Below are positions 1 to 12,330 of a DNA stretch of 64,000 nt, piece after piece. A program made the translations under genes and the position numbers. Location: positions 2,294,001 through 2,358,000 of the forward strand of contig OY752146.1 of the NCBI GenBank assembly GCA_963573315.1. The letters run 5' to 3'. This DNA is from Entomortierella parvispora (Eukaryota; Mortierellomycota; Mortierellomycetes; Mortierellales; Mortierellaceae). Each line of letters opens with the position of its first letter. Positions within the stretch are counted from its first letter, which is position 1. The notes below the pieces were generated by a model. That model was not told the origin of the DNA and did no database searches. It saw only the letters and a list, made by a program, of their open reading frames with translations.

Positions 1-108
1 CCGGGAATTCTTCGATCTGCATTTACCGAGGCTAACTACGACCATGGTGAGGCATCGGCAGGAACCCAGTAGTAGGAGCACAACCCAAAACGCTCACGTC
101 TTCATCAG
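1..108 (+). repeat. Fragment of dispersed repeat, plus-oriented arm
   Basis: These bases match 45249-45355 almost perfectly in the same orientation, and 52566-52690 more loosely. They begin with a GAATTCTTCGATCTG motif and end in CAAAACGCTCAC. In the other two copies this segment follows the rest of the repeat; here it abuts an oppositely oriented copy at about 108/109. It is probably the end of a second copy lying mostly left of the window. No coding function is visible. Confidence 0.8.
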
Positions 109-590
109 CGCCGCGCCCCGCTGCCCCTCTGCTGCCTGCAAACAACAACAACAACAAAAAAAAAGCGCTGCAGTTTGATCAGTAAGTCACGGGACTTTAC
201 CACGGACAAAAAGGCGCGGCACTTTGTTCTTTCTTCCTTTCTTCTTCTCTCTTCTTCTTCACCCTTCGCACTGATTTCGCCCCTCCATCCTCACCTCGTC
301 CTGGATTGTTGAATGGTCAAAGGGACGCAAGTCCTAGATTGTTCACGATCAGAGGGGCGCACCTTATATTTCTACACTATCTCCGCGCTCGCGTATCGCA
401 TGCTGCAACTCCCACTCTCCGTTTCAAGGTTTGCAAAGACTTGGGGTCACTTTTTTATTCTTTTTTCATTTGTGTGGTGTTCATTCATTCCCTTCCCTTC
501 CCTTGTTCATTCATTCATTCCATGCATTGTGTTGTTCTCAGGTTAATGTTCTCTTTTGGTTTTTTTTCGCGTTGAGTTGTTATGTTGAGT

Positions 591-710
591 TGTTGTGTTG
601 TGTTGTGTTGTGTTGTGTTGTGTTGTGTTGTGTTGTGTTGTGTTGTGTTGTGTTGTGTTGTGTTGTGTTGTGTTGTGTTGTGTTGTGTTGTGTTGTGTTG
701 TGTTGTGTTG
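591..710. repeat. TTGTG pentamer microsatellite
   Basis: About 24 near-perfect copies of TTGTG, ending in TTATG variants. The reverse-complement version (CACAA units) appears, much shorter, in copy 2 (about 39915-39955) and copy 3 (about 51856-51890), so the array is an internal part of the dispersed repeat that has expanded here. Confidence 0.9.
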
Positions 711-740
711 TGTTATGTTATGTGTGTGGGTAGTTTTTTT

Positions 741-928
741 TGTTTTGCTTGTTTTGTTTTGCTTGTTTTGTTTTGCTTGTTTTGTTTTGCTTGTTTTGTT
801 TTGCTCGTTTTGTTTTGCTTGCTTTGTTTTACTCGTTTTGTTTTGCTCGTTTTGTTTTGCTCGTTTTGTTTTGCTCGTTTTGTTTTGCTCGTTTTGTTTT
901 GCTCGTTTTGTTTTGCTCGTTTTGTTTT
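741..928. repeat. 14-bp minisatellite (TTTTGTTTTGCTCG)
   Basis: About 13 tandem units of TTTTGTTTTGCTCG with CTTG and ACTCG variants. The complementary AAAACGAGCAAAACA units recur at 39790-39900 (about 8 units) and 51748-51850 (about 7 units) inside copies 2 and 3. Since 42 bp is three units, all three frames stay open, which explains the apparent repetitive proteins here. Confidence 0.9.
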
Positions 929-1639
929 CTTTGCCCAAGTCTGAGCTCCCCTCTTGTCAGCCCTGCATCTTCTCGCCCCATCACAGCTTCGCGTGGCTAT
1001 GTCCCCAGGTTTCGCTGCTCCGACAGAGAGGCGGTGTGCGGTACTAAACTGCAACCAGTTTTTTACTTGCGGCAGCGAGATGTAATAAATGCTGTTTTAC
1101 TAAAGCTGAAGCGTCTTTGGGCGGGAGCCTGGAGCAGTACATGACCCTGCGGGGAAGTCAAGTTGCTGTAAGATGCACCACTGCTGGAGGTAAACCAGGT
1201 TAAAGTATAAGGTAAGTGGGGTGCGATGGCCTGCCGCCTGCTCGTTGGCGCGCCCTGCACAGCTTTGCTCTTCTTTTTTGAAAAGCAAAGTTGACTGAGA
1301 GCAGGCCTTAGACAGAGATTTGACGTTGGCTGTTGCTATTGTGCTGTCAATAAACGACTGTTGTTATCACCATAGAAAAGAACCCCTTGCAACGTGCCAA
1401 CATGGTGGGTCGGTCACTACCACGATATATTCTTGAAACTGAAAATGCGATGCGACGAGAAGGGATGTGGGGATGTGTGTCTTTGAGAGTATACCAAGCA
1501 ACTCTTACATCGGATTGGGTTCCTTGAATGGACGATTCGACCTCGAGATTTCGTACTCATTCACTTGCTCATTCTGTCCTCTCAGGGCATGCGACCATTT
1601 ATTTTGTCACTCCACGGAGTCCTTTGTGATGGTGGCGCA

Positions 1640-2540
1640 GCACCCATGAAAGGGATATAGTCTAGTTCCACTGGATACTCCTTCTCTTGCCAACCATCTC
1701 AACTGTCCCAACAGAAATATACGAACGACGGACCTCCCCGAGGTTTTGAAAAGGGTCGCCTCATTGCTTTCCGACACCGACTTCATGATTCGCGTTCAAG
1801 TCTGTCGATTCTGGTGTGATATCGTGGACCATACCGTTGGGCGTTGGGCTACGGCTAGTGATAACAGAGGACCCTGGTATCCGAAAGCGATCCACAAAAG
1901 CAACATGAGCGATCTTGAATCAAAGGCGAAGGAAGCCAGGACCTAAGTTGCCTAATATCGAGGCTGTATTCGGCATGAAATGTCTCTCTCGTCCGTTGTG
2001 GATCTATTGTTCAAGGATCTGGGTCAAGGAAAGGAAGGTGTGGCAAAGTCGACCATGGGCGGCAGGTTTACTCAAGACGCTGACACTGAACCTTAGCAAA
2101 GGCTCTGGCTCATCCTTCGAAATCTTTGACATCAAGGCGCTGAAGAAGGAGAGCCAAAGCAACAACTCGTCGATTGCAAAGGAGACTGCTGTAAGTTGGG
2201 CCACAAGGCAAGTCATTTTCCTACAAAAACATCTGGAGCGTTTGGAATTTCATCGTGTCGATGTCTTGAGTTTCTCTACTTTCGACCACCGGGATCTGAC
2301 ATTGACTTCAACCTAGACAGTGGAAATGGCGGTAGCAATCTTCTCGCCGTCTCAAACTTTCCTCTCCCAGAAGCGTATCCGCGAGGACATCCTGCCTGTT
2401 CTGGAAGTCTTGGCAGCTCTCGCAGTATCATCTACAACGGCAACGAACTGCCCTCCGACGTCTCTTGGACCTGGAGAATCAGTTGAAAGAGGAAATTCTT
2501 CAGAAATGGAATGCAGGAAGCGAAGACAGGATCAGCAGTA
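1640..2540 (+). pseudogene. Decayed HEAT/armadillo-like gene relic
   Basis: Several short plus-strand frames read like coding sequence but do not join. One (about 1725-1945) follows a TCCCAACAG acceptor-like site and contains LPEVLKRVASLLSDTDF, typical of a HEAT-type helix. A second frame gives SSVVDLLFKDLGQGKEG (about 1984-2040), a third SSFEIFDIKALKKESQS (about 2112-2165) and another SQKRIREDILPVLEVLAAL (about 2365-2420). The frames change with internal stops and no convincing splice sites connect all of them. I read this as a degraded gene next to a repeat, convergent with ASPM. A functional spliced gene with unusual introns cannot be excluded; the family assignment is weak. Confidence 0.35.
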
Positions 2541-2754
2541 GGCAGCGAACATTGGCAATGATTTCGAATACTAATCATTAGAAGGATCGAGATACGGCGA
2601 CAGTCGGGGTGGAGGAGGCAGATGTCCGTAAAAAAGCATGGAAGCGCTACATTTTGAGCCAACCTTCTCTTTCTCTTTTTCTTTCTTCTTCTTCTCTTTA
2701 ATACAAAATTCTACAATGACAACACAATATAAAATACAAAAAAGTCTTTCCCTT

Positions 2755-5700
2755 CTACCTCAGCAGCTCAACGATCTTCCGCAGCTTGGCCACTGATGGC
2801 ACCAACATCCTCGCAGAGGCTCCCCTTCCGGAGGCAGCAGTCGAAGATCCGCGACCCATAACTGACATTGCCATGGAAGACTTGTGATTGCTGCTGCTAC
2901 TGCTCCCAATCGTGCCCCGTCCCTCCCTTTCAAGTTTGCGCTCCATGACGGTGAGAACGCCTTTGAGCTTCTTGACTTCGGGAACCATACCCCGCATGAT
3001 TCTCCTCCGGTTGTCATCGTCTTCCAAATGCAACAGCAGGATTGTCACAACAGACTCAAAGACCATTTCGTTCTCACGATAGGCCTGGGCACAGTCGACC
3101 AAGATCTCCATCCCGTCTGGCGCCCAAAAGACAGAGGCGGTCGTGTCAGGATCGCGCGAGAGGTTCTCAATGATGTTGAGTCCATGTTTCAGAACCTCCA
3201 TGTGTGGCTGAGAACGGTTACAGGATTTGATAAGTTGGAAGATGATGTTGATCACGTTGTGCTCCACAAGACGCAGACAACTGTTCTTGGAGAGCCTGGT
3301 CACCACATCTACAATTATCATGTCATGCATGTCAGTACATTGTTCAAACCGGTCAAGAAGAAAATAGAGTCCAATGTTCAATCTTACCAAGATGATAGCA
3401 AGCTTTGAGAACTGCAGAGAGTTGACCACTGCTCAGCAGAATATCCAGTGCCATCGTGGTCCGGTTTCCTAACTTCATATGTTCTTCCGCTGTTGCGTTC
3501 GCATGCTCAATCCTCTTTCTAGCCGCCTTGATCTTGGCCGTACATTCCTTTCGGACCACATGACCACGCCAGAATGACTGAATATACAAAACCGCCTGCT
3601 GCTGGCGAGTAAACCGCTGGCGAGCCAAAACACCTCGGATCTGCGTCTGTATCATGAATGTCAGCACCTCCAGCTGATGCACTTGCTTGTCTTCTTGACA
3701 CTGCCTCCACCATCGCTGGATCATCGTCGCCGCTGTTGTGTGCAGTTCTAACAACTGTCGATCTCTGTGGCGTCGCCAAGCGCGCTGGATACAGATTGCC
3801 GACAATGAAAGTGTCGTCAGATCGATCCACTGACCCACCAACCTTTCTCGGCTCTCGATGTGCTCCCGCACCCGGTTTCGGACAAGATAACCTCGAATGG
3901 TTGCTTGGAGCATGGTCGCCATCGCCTGTCGTTGCGCCTCCAACTCTCTGTTCATTTCTCGACGATCCAAGACCTCGCGCCACTGCCGCTGAAGAATGAT
4001 CGAGGCCCATCGCAAATCCAAGAATGCATGACGTTGGAGTCTGGTAAGCTGTACTGACCGCCATGTCGTTTGAATTACTCTGGCAGCCAGCCATTGGGTC
4101 TCATAGGCATGCCGCTGTTGCCGTCCTAGGACTCGAGCACGCCATGCTTGTTGGATGATCACTGCAGCACTCTTGAGTTCCTGATAAAACTTCCGCACCA
4201 TGGCCCCGCGGATATGGGATTGAGTCGCCACGATGAGCGCCCGAGTTGACAAATACTGTTCACGAACTCTGCGTCCTTCCTGAACTGCTCTCCAGCGTCT
4301 TTGAAGGATGAGCGAAGCCGAAACCATTGTCTTGTAAGAGGCTCGTTGTTCCAGTCCGGACTGGCGGGCACGCCACTGTCTCTGTACAACTATTACGGCT
4401 GCTCTTAGCTTCTCGAACTGCCAGCGGACATACCGGGCACGCACCATCGCTTGGGTGCGCACAATGGTCCGCAGCGCCAACGCCTTTCTCCTAGCCACCA
4501 GACCACGATACGCTGACTGAATCACAATAGCGGCTTGCTTGTACTGCAGATACTGTTGTCGAACAAAACGCGATCGAACAACGCTCTGGATGTTGACCAC
4601 CGCCCATTGTAACTGCCGGTATTGACGCTGAACCTGTCTCCGCGCCACGACCGCACGCCATCGCGCCTGGATAACACTGGCTGCCCAACGCTGCTCCAAG
4701 AACCGGTGGCGGAGTTCTTTTCTTAGGCGGTATTCACGCACGTAACGTTGAATGACAGTCGCAGCCCAGACCTGTCCCAGGAATTCCAATCGAACCAATT
4801 TGGATCGCACTTGAGCCTGGATCTTGGTCGCCCAAGCTCGTTGCTGCAAAAATTGTGCTCGTACTTTTCTTGCCACCACAGTCGCTCTCCATTGCCGTTG
4901 AATCACCACGGAGGCGTGAGCAAGCTCCTGATACTTTTGCCTGACTAGCCGACCTTCCACTTGGGCTCTTCTTTGTGACTGAACCACCTCGGCTGCTATC
5001 CTTAGCAACAAGAACCGCTTGCGGACCAGATAACCACTCGCTTGAGCCTGGATCGCCCGGGCTAGACGGTAAGTATCGACAGCCTTCAGATACTGAAGTC
5101 GGACAGTGTGGCCTCGGTAATACCGCTGGACTGTGAGCGCAGCCCATTGGAGCTCCAAAAACCGCTTTCTGGCCAAGAATCCCCTACATTGACTTTGGAT
5201 CGTGATTGCGCTATCCAGCTTGTGAATAGCTCGAACTTGGGCTAGATACATGCGACAGCCGGTCTGGATCAGAAGAGCCGCTGCTTGACGTTTCTTGGTG
5301 ACATCCCGTAAGCGCTTTCCAGCCAAGTACTTCCGAATATGCTTCTGGAGTACCAAGGTGGCCTTCACACGGAACTCTTCTTTTCGACCGTAATGCTTCT
5401 TGCGCCAAATCCGCTGAATTGTTTTCGCGGCCTATAGATAATTTCAATGCAAAGGGTCAGTCAAACAGTCCATGGCACAAACTGTGAGGGTTAGCTTGCT
5501 AGTATGATCCAGAGAGACTGAACTTACTCTGATGTCCTTGTTCAAATGCATGAGTCGCGCACAGAGATAAGTGACAAAAAGAATAACGGCCTTCTCGTCC
5601 GGAACACCGACGTTTGACATGTCCGCATGGCGCACTATGAATTTTCACAAACAATAGTCAATGCATGCGTTTATGGTGACAATATCCCATCAGCTGAAGC

Positions 5701-8547
5701 TCAGGGTAAAGCTTACATGTGATAGGGACACCTCCTAGGGCCTGGATTTTGCTCTGGAGCAGTCTGTAGTTGAAACGGTCCATCTCTTTGGCCTGTGTGA
5801 TGGGATCCGTGATATCTCGAGCGTCAATAAACCATCCCTTTCCGTCATTCCCAGCTGGTGGTTGCAATTCTGGTTGATGAAGACCCTACAAAATCAAGAA
5901 GAACATTGAGTATGAAATCGGTGGCAAATCTATACAAGAACACAAACGACGCCCAAACCAACCTACCTGCTTGTACTCTTCCAGATACTTTGCAGAGTCC
6001 TTCATGCTGCTCATATCCAGTAGCGTTGGATGGTAATAGCTCAGCATGGCTCCAAACCCTCGCCCATCTGAGAAAGAGGTTGTGAAGTTATCGATGGATA
6101 GGTTGTAGAACGCACCAATGGCTTGACACCACCTCAGCAAAGCCGATAGTTGATCAGACGTGAAGTAGACTGTGTCAACACGCTCTGGTTGTTCCACACC
6201 AAATACCCGCTTGTACTCTTGTTTCAAGGCGCTGATTTCTGCCTCCAGTACTGCGAGATCCACCAGTACAGACACCTTCCAGTTGAGAATTAGCTTCCAA
6301 AGAAGACCAAATGTCTTCTCTCGGTGGCCTTCGACAATGTCCCGAGAACTCACCACACCTCCCCGAGTGCCTTCCAAGGCAATGCCCTGTGCAACCAAGG
6401 CGCTGAGTGCCAAGCTAACATTTTGCTGCATGTGAGCCTTGGATAGGGTTGGAAATTTCATTTTCTAGTGCATGTTGCAGTCAACCGTGTTAATTATCAA
6501 TTTCAAAAGAGTAAACACAAGCTGGTGTTGGCGAAGTCACGCTTGAATATAATTACAGAAGATAAACCCAGATTTGGACAATGAAGATCAACCAGTCTGC
6601 AGAGACGCACGCCGTCCCTCAAATCAACAGCCAGATTCTTGACCATGAAATCATACTCGTCCAGAGGTGCCTGGGTATGAGTGACAGAGTAGCCCATGAA
6701 TAAGAGATGTCGGATAATATCGCCTTCACCCATGAGGTAGTTTTTCGAAATGATCAATAAAATGGCTCGACAAGACTTGACCTCCGAGTTCTGTAGTATC
6801 CAAGGGCAATGCGATTTAGCCATCTATGAAAGTCTCTTCCGATTAACCATTAGTACTCATCGCTCTATACGTACCTTATTGAATAAGCATGGGTCAGATG
6901 GAATGAGTCGGGCCATCTTTGCCTTGTCCAAGAACAAGATCAGCATGAATATTCGCTTGAGGATGAGTCGGTTCATGGCCTGATTGAATTTTGGTCGGTT
7001 GGAAAGTATTCTATCTGGCTCATACTCATCCGCAAGCTGCTTGTCATGGAAGATGGCGCGGTTGATAAATCCAGAGATGGTTGCACGGTCAAAGTTCGGG
7101 CTCATGGCGGTCTCTTTTCCAGTGATGGTCTCCAATCCCAGGACAAGCCAACGGATATCAAACGAGAAGATCAGGTCTATAATCTCTCTGCGAACTCCAA
7201 TATCGCCCACAAGGTTGACATCCGCTCGTAGTTGTAACCGGTCACGAGCAATGGAATCTTCTACCTTGCGCAGGACGATTCTAAAGGTATCTGACTGATA
7301 AATCTTGCAGGCCGAGGCACGGGTGTGTTCAAACTCAAGTTTGTGCGAGTAGTAGCTCCAAGAAGACGGATCCCTGGGTGAGAACTCGTCCATGACCACA
7401 TTGAATTCATAGTTGAGCCACTGTGAAAACGATCGTTCCTGCTTGTCGATCCACTTTTCGTCGTACATATCGTTGGTGGTGACATAGGGAAGCGTGCTGT
7501 ATCCTCCTGGAGCTTGGGTTGTTGAACTTGAGAGGTCATTCTTGAACATGCTCTGTCGCATGACGCTTTGTTTCAATGTGCTAGCTTTTGGATTGTACGG
7601 GGGAGGCCCCGCGCTGGTGGAGTTCTTGACTGGCTTTATGCTCATCGCAAGCGGATTCTTGGCATTTTGAAGTCCTTGATACTCAGGAACCTATTGAGTT
7701 TATAATTCAGTCGGTAAGTACATTTTTTTTCTTTTCCTCTTATTGTCCATCGACAATGAAGGTCAACAACCATTACAGGAAAGTCGCCACGACCTCGAAG
7801 GTTGACCATAAACCTTCCGCTGCTTGTCTTCAAGATGGCACTCGCACGGACGCTTCCTGCTGACAGCGGTGTCCAGCAAATGTCAATCTCCATCTTGGAT
7901 CTAGGCTGGAGGGTGATGCTGTCGGTGGGGGCACTGCTATTCCTGGATGCCGAAAGAATGGGGTCCAGCTGACTGATATTAAAGCCCTTCTCCTCCATCT
8001 TGCAACTCGGATCTAACGACAGTCGCTCCACCCTATCCGCAGGGTTCTCTACCGTCATGCACATTGTCTTTTTCGCCCCAACCACGACCTTTCCAAACTC
8101 GAGCCAAGGCGCAGGTTCGAACGGAGCCAGAATGAGCACCGGCAGTGACAACGCCTCCGTGTTGCTATTCTGTTGTGAAGACTTCTGCTGCGACCTCTCT
8201 GAGAGCGGCATTGCTGTGCTCACAGGCGGCCCCCATGGGCTGTCATTGCTGTTATGTGTATTGCTGTTCTCGAAGCTGTTGGACTGATGGCGCAGATGCA
8301 CCTTGCTGACTGGGTTAAGTTCTGATTTCGAAGACTTGCGCTTCATGGGCGCATTCGGTGGAGTCAGAAAAGGCCTCTTAAAGACATGGTCGCCATAGCT
8401 ATTGCTGCTGCTGTTGTTGGCGGTTGGCGTGGCTGATGTCATGTTGGAGTTGACCTGACTCCGGTTATGGGCGCCAAGGGGGGGTATATGGAGGGGGCGG
8501 TCCTGCTGGAGAAGAAGCGAAAACGCGGGCCGTCCGCTGGAGGTCAT
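2755..8547 (-). CDS. ASPM: Abnormal spindle protein (ASPM/Asp), 8 exons
   Basis: Spindle-pole and microtubule minus-end protein of mitosis and meiosis (family knowledge). Exons on the minus strand are 8547-7777, 7690-6875, 6823-6557, 6464-5967, 5885-5717, 5634-5528, 5431-3388 and 3308-2755; they join in one frame to 1741 aa. Visible parts: disordered N terminus; ASH (ASPM-SPD2-Hydin) domain at about 138-257; two calponin-homology domains at about 545-690 and 700-880, with SSRDIVEGHREKTFGLLWK and PDEKAVILFVTYLCARL characteristic of ASPM; about 25 IQ-type calmodulin-binding repeats at 880-1530 (for example ITIQSQCRGFLARKR); and a C-terminal armadillo/HEAT region. Human ASPM is about 3477 aa with many more IQ motifs, so this is a compact version. 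Splice donors are mostly GTAAGT/GTAATG-like. The start is the first ATG of the open frame. Very confident in the family, fairly confident in every junction. Confidence 0.93.
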
Positions 8548-11500
8548 TGTGATTACCCTGGAGGGAGGCGGGGATGGGATCGCTCAGTTAAATGCGGTGC
8601 TCGGTCGATTGGAATGACATGCACAAGTGGCTGAAAAGGGAGAGAGTTGTACAAGAGAATGGAGGCGAGAGGAGACTGATGGACGGGAGCTGGATGGGTG
8701 AATGGCTTGACTGATTGACTGAATGAATGACAGATGGAATGCGTCGATGCTTGCAAGGGTGTGCAGAAGGCAACGGGGTGTGGACAAACAAAAGGCTCAG
8801 GGCAGAGACGCGCTTTGGGAAGGGGAGGGATGCAGCACTTGCGATCAAGGTCGTCAGTGATACGTCACGCGTGAGAGACAGAGAGAGAGATCTGGAGTGT
8901 GAGGTTGCCTGGCAAGTTCCCTACTCGACTGCTGCCATCTGGATAGCTGGAGGCAGCCACAAAGGCCCCTCCCTCTGGAATCTGGGAACTCTGACACCCT
9001 CCAAGGGGGAGAGGGGTAGAACAGACATTTACTGACCAATGCCTTCTTCAGCGCCTTCGCGCCATATCTACTGCTGAAGGGAAACACGGAATGGGGATCG
9101 ATCCCCCTTCACCTGTCATGCAAAAGAAAAAGTACACAAAGGCAAAGGAGGTCCCACGTTTTTTTGTGCCCGAGATGAAACTCGCGATAAATATGCAACG
9201 TTCCATGCCCAAGCGACAGACTGACCACTTTTTTCATTTATTTTCCATTCATGCATGGCTCATGGTCACCCACCCGTGCTCGTGCAAGGACCCTCGATCA
9301 AGGTTCGGTCACCCAGCATTCCAACGTCGGGCAAACAGCCGTCTTTTTCTCGTGTCGCATGAATTCACAGACCCACGCTAGTCTACGAAAAAGCTGACTT
9401 TGCTCTCTGGAGTTGAGCTGTCATCTGGATGAATGTCATCTCACAAATGTAAAACGGGTAGACTAATGGTTTGGTAGGTTCACCTTTCTTTGCCAAACCT
9501 AACGAATTGATGCAATTTGATAAGCCAACAACGGAAGACTACAGGGACAACAGGCAGTGACTGCAACATGTTTGGAACGATCATGCACCCTTTTTTTTGG
9601 TCTTTCGCTGCCCTCTCTCTCCCTCTCTCTCTCTCTCACGCACCGCCCCTGCTACTATGTCTCGGAGGGTTACTTTTGCTCGCTTCCCCTCAAACCATAA
9701 TCAAGTGATTCAGTGAGGTCGAAGGCGCGGAAAGATGTTCCCCATCCGCCCTTCAAGAGGTACAAAAAAACAAGATTCAAATGGAGATAAAGAGGGACAT
9801 GATGGTGGACGCTGAATGGTTACTGGGCAGGGTGTTCAGCTTATCGGTCCACCTAGGGAACGGTACTTTGCACATCCTATCTGTCGCTGAAACTGCAACA
9901 ATGCATCCAGTAACATCATTGGGTACACCACACAACACCTCAACGATCCAAAAGTAAAAAGAAAAAAAAAAGGAGAGAGAAGGTGACCTGCTGGTTTGTC
10001 CAACATTCCTGAGCAATGTTTAGGTTTTTCGAGTCACGAAACGAGCCGGTCCTCTTTTCCCTGAGGGAAGCAAACGACGCCCAACGCAAAAGGCAAATAG
10101 ATGGACCAGTCGCGCGCCCAGATCTTGGCCTAAAGGGCATGGGCACGCAAAAGACCGCCGCAGCTCGGATGACCCGCCACTCTTTCAGTCTCTGCCTTTC
10201 TTTAGTGGGATACTTACTCCTGACAACATGGCCCTCTGCGCGGGAGCAATTTCATGTCTAAAGGCAGATTGTTGTTAACAGGTGGGCTGCAGGGCCAAGT
10301 TGATTGTCTCTCCTTGCAGATATCCCCCGGTGTTGCATTGTTTTGTGATTTCGGTACTTTGCCATTATTTTCACCATTACTTGTGTTGTGTTTGAGGCCA
10401 CGCGGTTCTTGGAAGCAAAATACCTGCCAGCAGATCGTGGTTCGCACAAGCGCGGGCATGATGGGGGGTACTCTACAATGAGAGCCCCGACCCCTCATGA
10501 GTATCATGCAAACGCAAGCATTCGTGAAGGGGAAGGAGAGGAAGACCGAGGCAATCTCTCGGACATTGAAGGGCAGAGGGTAGAGTTTCAACTTGCATGG
10601 GTCCGACTCTCCCTTTTGATTGAACAGCGGTGTATTTTCCCGCCGGAAACGCCTGTTATTTTGAATGTATCGCGTTTTGTTGTTTGTTGGCCTATTTGGT
10701 TGGGTAGTTGGTTGTTAACGTCCCTCACTCTTCCTCCCTCCCCCCTGCTGCGTTGACACAATTGGAAACACAGAACTTGAAGGTGTTCGAAGCGACCATG
10801 GATGGAACCACCACCATCCTTTTCTTCCAATTCTCTTTGATCTCGTTACGAGGATATATGTTCTATACATACAGTGCAATAGTCCCAAAACGCTTTCGAG
10901 ACAGATTACTCCGAGTTCATTTCATGCAAAAAAGTAACGATGGAACAAACCAGAAAGAAAAAAACATTCACACGCAGTCAACAATAGACAGGAGTGAGAG
11001 GGGGGGCCATCCCTTAGCCCTTGGCTGAGAAGGATAGAGAGGGAGGTCAATGTCGGCAAGGACAGAGAAAGATGCGACAGAACAAAATGGGTCCGCCGCA
11101 ATTGATGGGTTTTAGGCTTTGTGTTTCTTTGTTTTACCTCTCATTCCACAAGGACGAGACGAGACGAGACGACAGGCGGACACAGGTCTGCGCTGACTCC
11201 GAAGCAAGGAAGGAAGGGAAGGAGACGTAAAAAAGTTCTCTTCCATCCCAGCTTGTCGCTTGTCCGCTGCCCTTTGTGTCCGTCCCTTGATGATGCCCTT
11301 GAAGGGCGCGATCATCCATCGCTAATAATACTCTTGGTGTTCAAAAGGGCTCGATGGTCGACTCTTTTCCTCCGTCGGCACTTTGTACCTTTCTGGACGA
11401 ACTATGGACAGGCACCAAAACAGATCGGAGGAGGCCACGCAGATGGAAGGAAAGAACTGAGCAGTCGACAATGATCATGTTGTGATGTTTCTTCCCCTTG

Positions 11501-12330
11501 CTTTTTTTTTCCCTTTCTTTTCCTTGCCTCCTTTCTCCTGTGCGTTGTGATGTCCTGCACGCACCCTCCTGCCTCTCTGTGTGCCTCATCTGTGGCCGAT
11601 TGATTGCTCCTCATTCCAGTTGGCATCATCGTGTTGTTATTTTTGGGCCCAAGTGCGTTGGGTTATCGTGCCGTTCTCTGTCCGTCGAGGGTGTGTCTCA
11701 ACTGACAACCGATCGAGGGAATCAACCAGAAAAACAAAGAAATAACAACGGAGGGACGGGTGAATGAGGACACTGGGCGCTTGGGCGACTGGATGTCTGG
11801 ATGTCGTGTCATCATGCCATTGTCGCTGAGGCCGCAGCGGGGATGGGGATCGGGGACCATACCCAGGCAAGCTTTGCTCAGACCAGACAGACAGCGGGAC
11901 ATAAATACATCGACGTTCCTCTTTGCTTTTCGCTCTCTCTTTCTTTTTGACCATCCTCCAAAACTAACGCATCACATAATCCACAATCACCTGCTGCTGC
12001 TTCTGCTCCCCCGCTCTCGTTTCTACGCCGACATTCATTTCCACGCTGTCCAGTTGTTCCCCTGTGCATCCTTACTGCTCTTTTGCTCTGATCGTCCATC
12101 TCTTTTTTGTCGTCGAAGCCAGGCTCACTCAGACCACCCTCCCACCGACCACCTCAACATCGCCTCACCGTCTCGTCTATTGACCCATTGACCCATTGAC
12201 CACTGTATCTTTTCCCTTTCCACTGTGTTCGTGCAACAAACAACAAACCCACCTCATTGAAACTAAACAGAGGCACAAGACTACCTACTATTATTTTTTT
12301 TCCATCTCTCTTTTTTGTATAAAAACCCCA
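8548..12330. other. Long intergenic region without a supported gene
   Basis: About 3.8 kb between the divergent starts of ASPM and the Ser-rich gene at 12331. It is rich in CT/GA tracts (for example 9611-9640) and homopurine runs. Open frames are short, overlapping and not conserved-looking. The last few hundred bases before 12331 are pyrimidine-rich and probably a long 5' leader with CAACAAACAACAAACC-like unstructured sequence near 12233-12250. No tRNA or other structural RNA was recognised by eye. Confidence 0.6.

Larger units (their letters stand above)
109..1365 (-). repeat. Dispersed repeat, copy 1 (inverted relative to copies 2 and 3)
   Basis: The reverse complement of this stretch matches 39390-40082 plus 44777-45120 (copy 2, split by transposons) and 51370-52450 (copy 3). 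Shared landmarks are the GCAGGGCGCGCCAACGAGC block near one end, a 14-bp minisatellite, a TTGTG pentamer array, the GCATGCGATACGCGAGCGCGG block and a poly-CAA tract. Homology fades at a shared AATAAACGA near 1351-1360. Several long open frames cross the satellites on both strands, but they exist only because 5-bp and 14-bp units cannot create stops, so no protein is called. No terminal inverted repeats or target duplication could be defined for the repeat itself. Confidence 0.8.

Noticed and set aside
431-1144. Several 90-150 codon frames with Cys/Val/Leu or Lys/Thr/Gln repeats on both strands
   Set aside because: They only translate the TTGTG and 14-bp satellites, whose units cannot form stops; all frames look alike and the other copies do not preserve them.
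9090-9120. GGGGATCGATCCCC palindrome considered as a tRNA T-arm
   Set aside because: The loop lacks the TTCNANN consensus and no acceptor, D or anticodon arm fits around it.
10388-10756. 122-codon plus-strand frame in the long intergenic region
   Set aside because: No domain, no supporting splice or start context, and similar-length frames occur on the other strand of the same low-complexity DNA.
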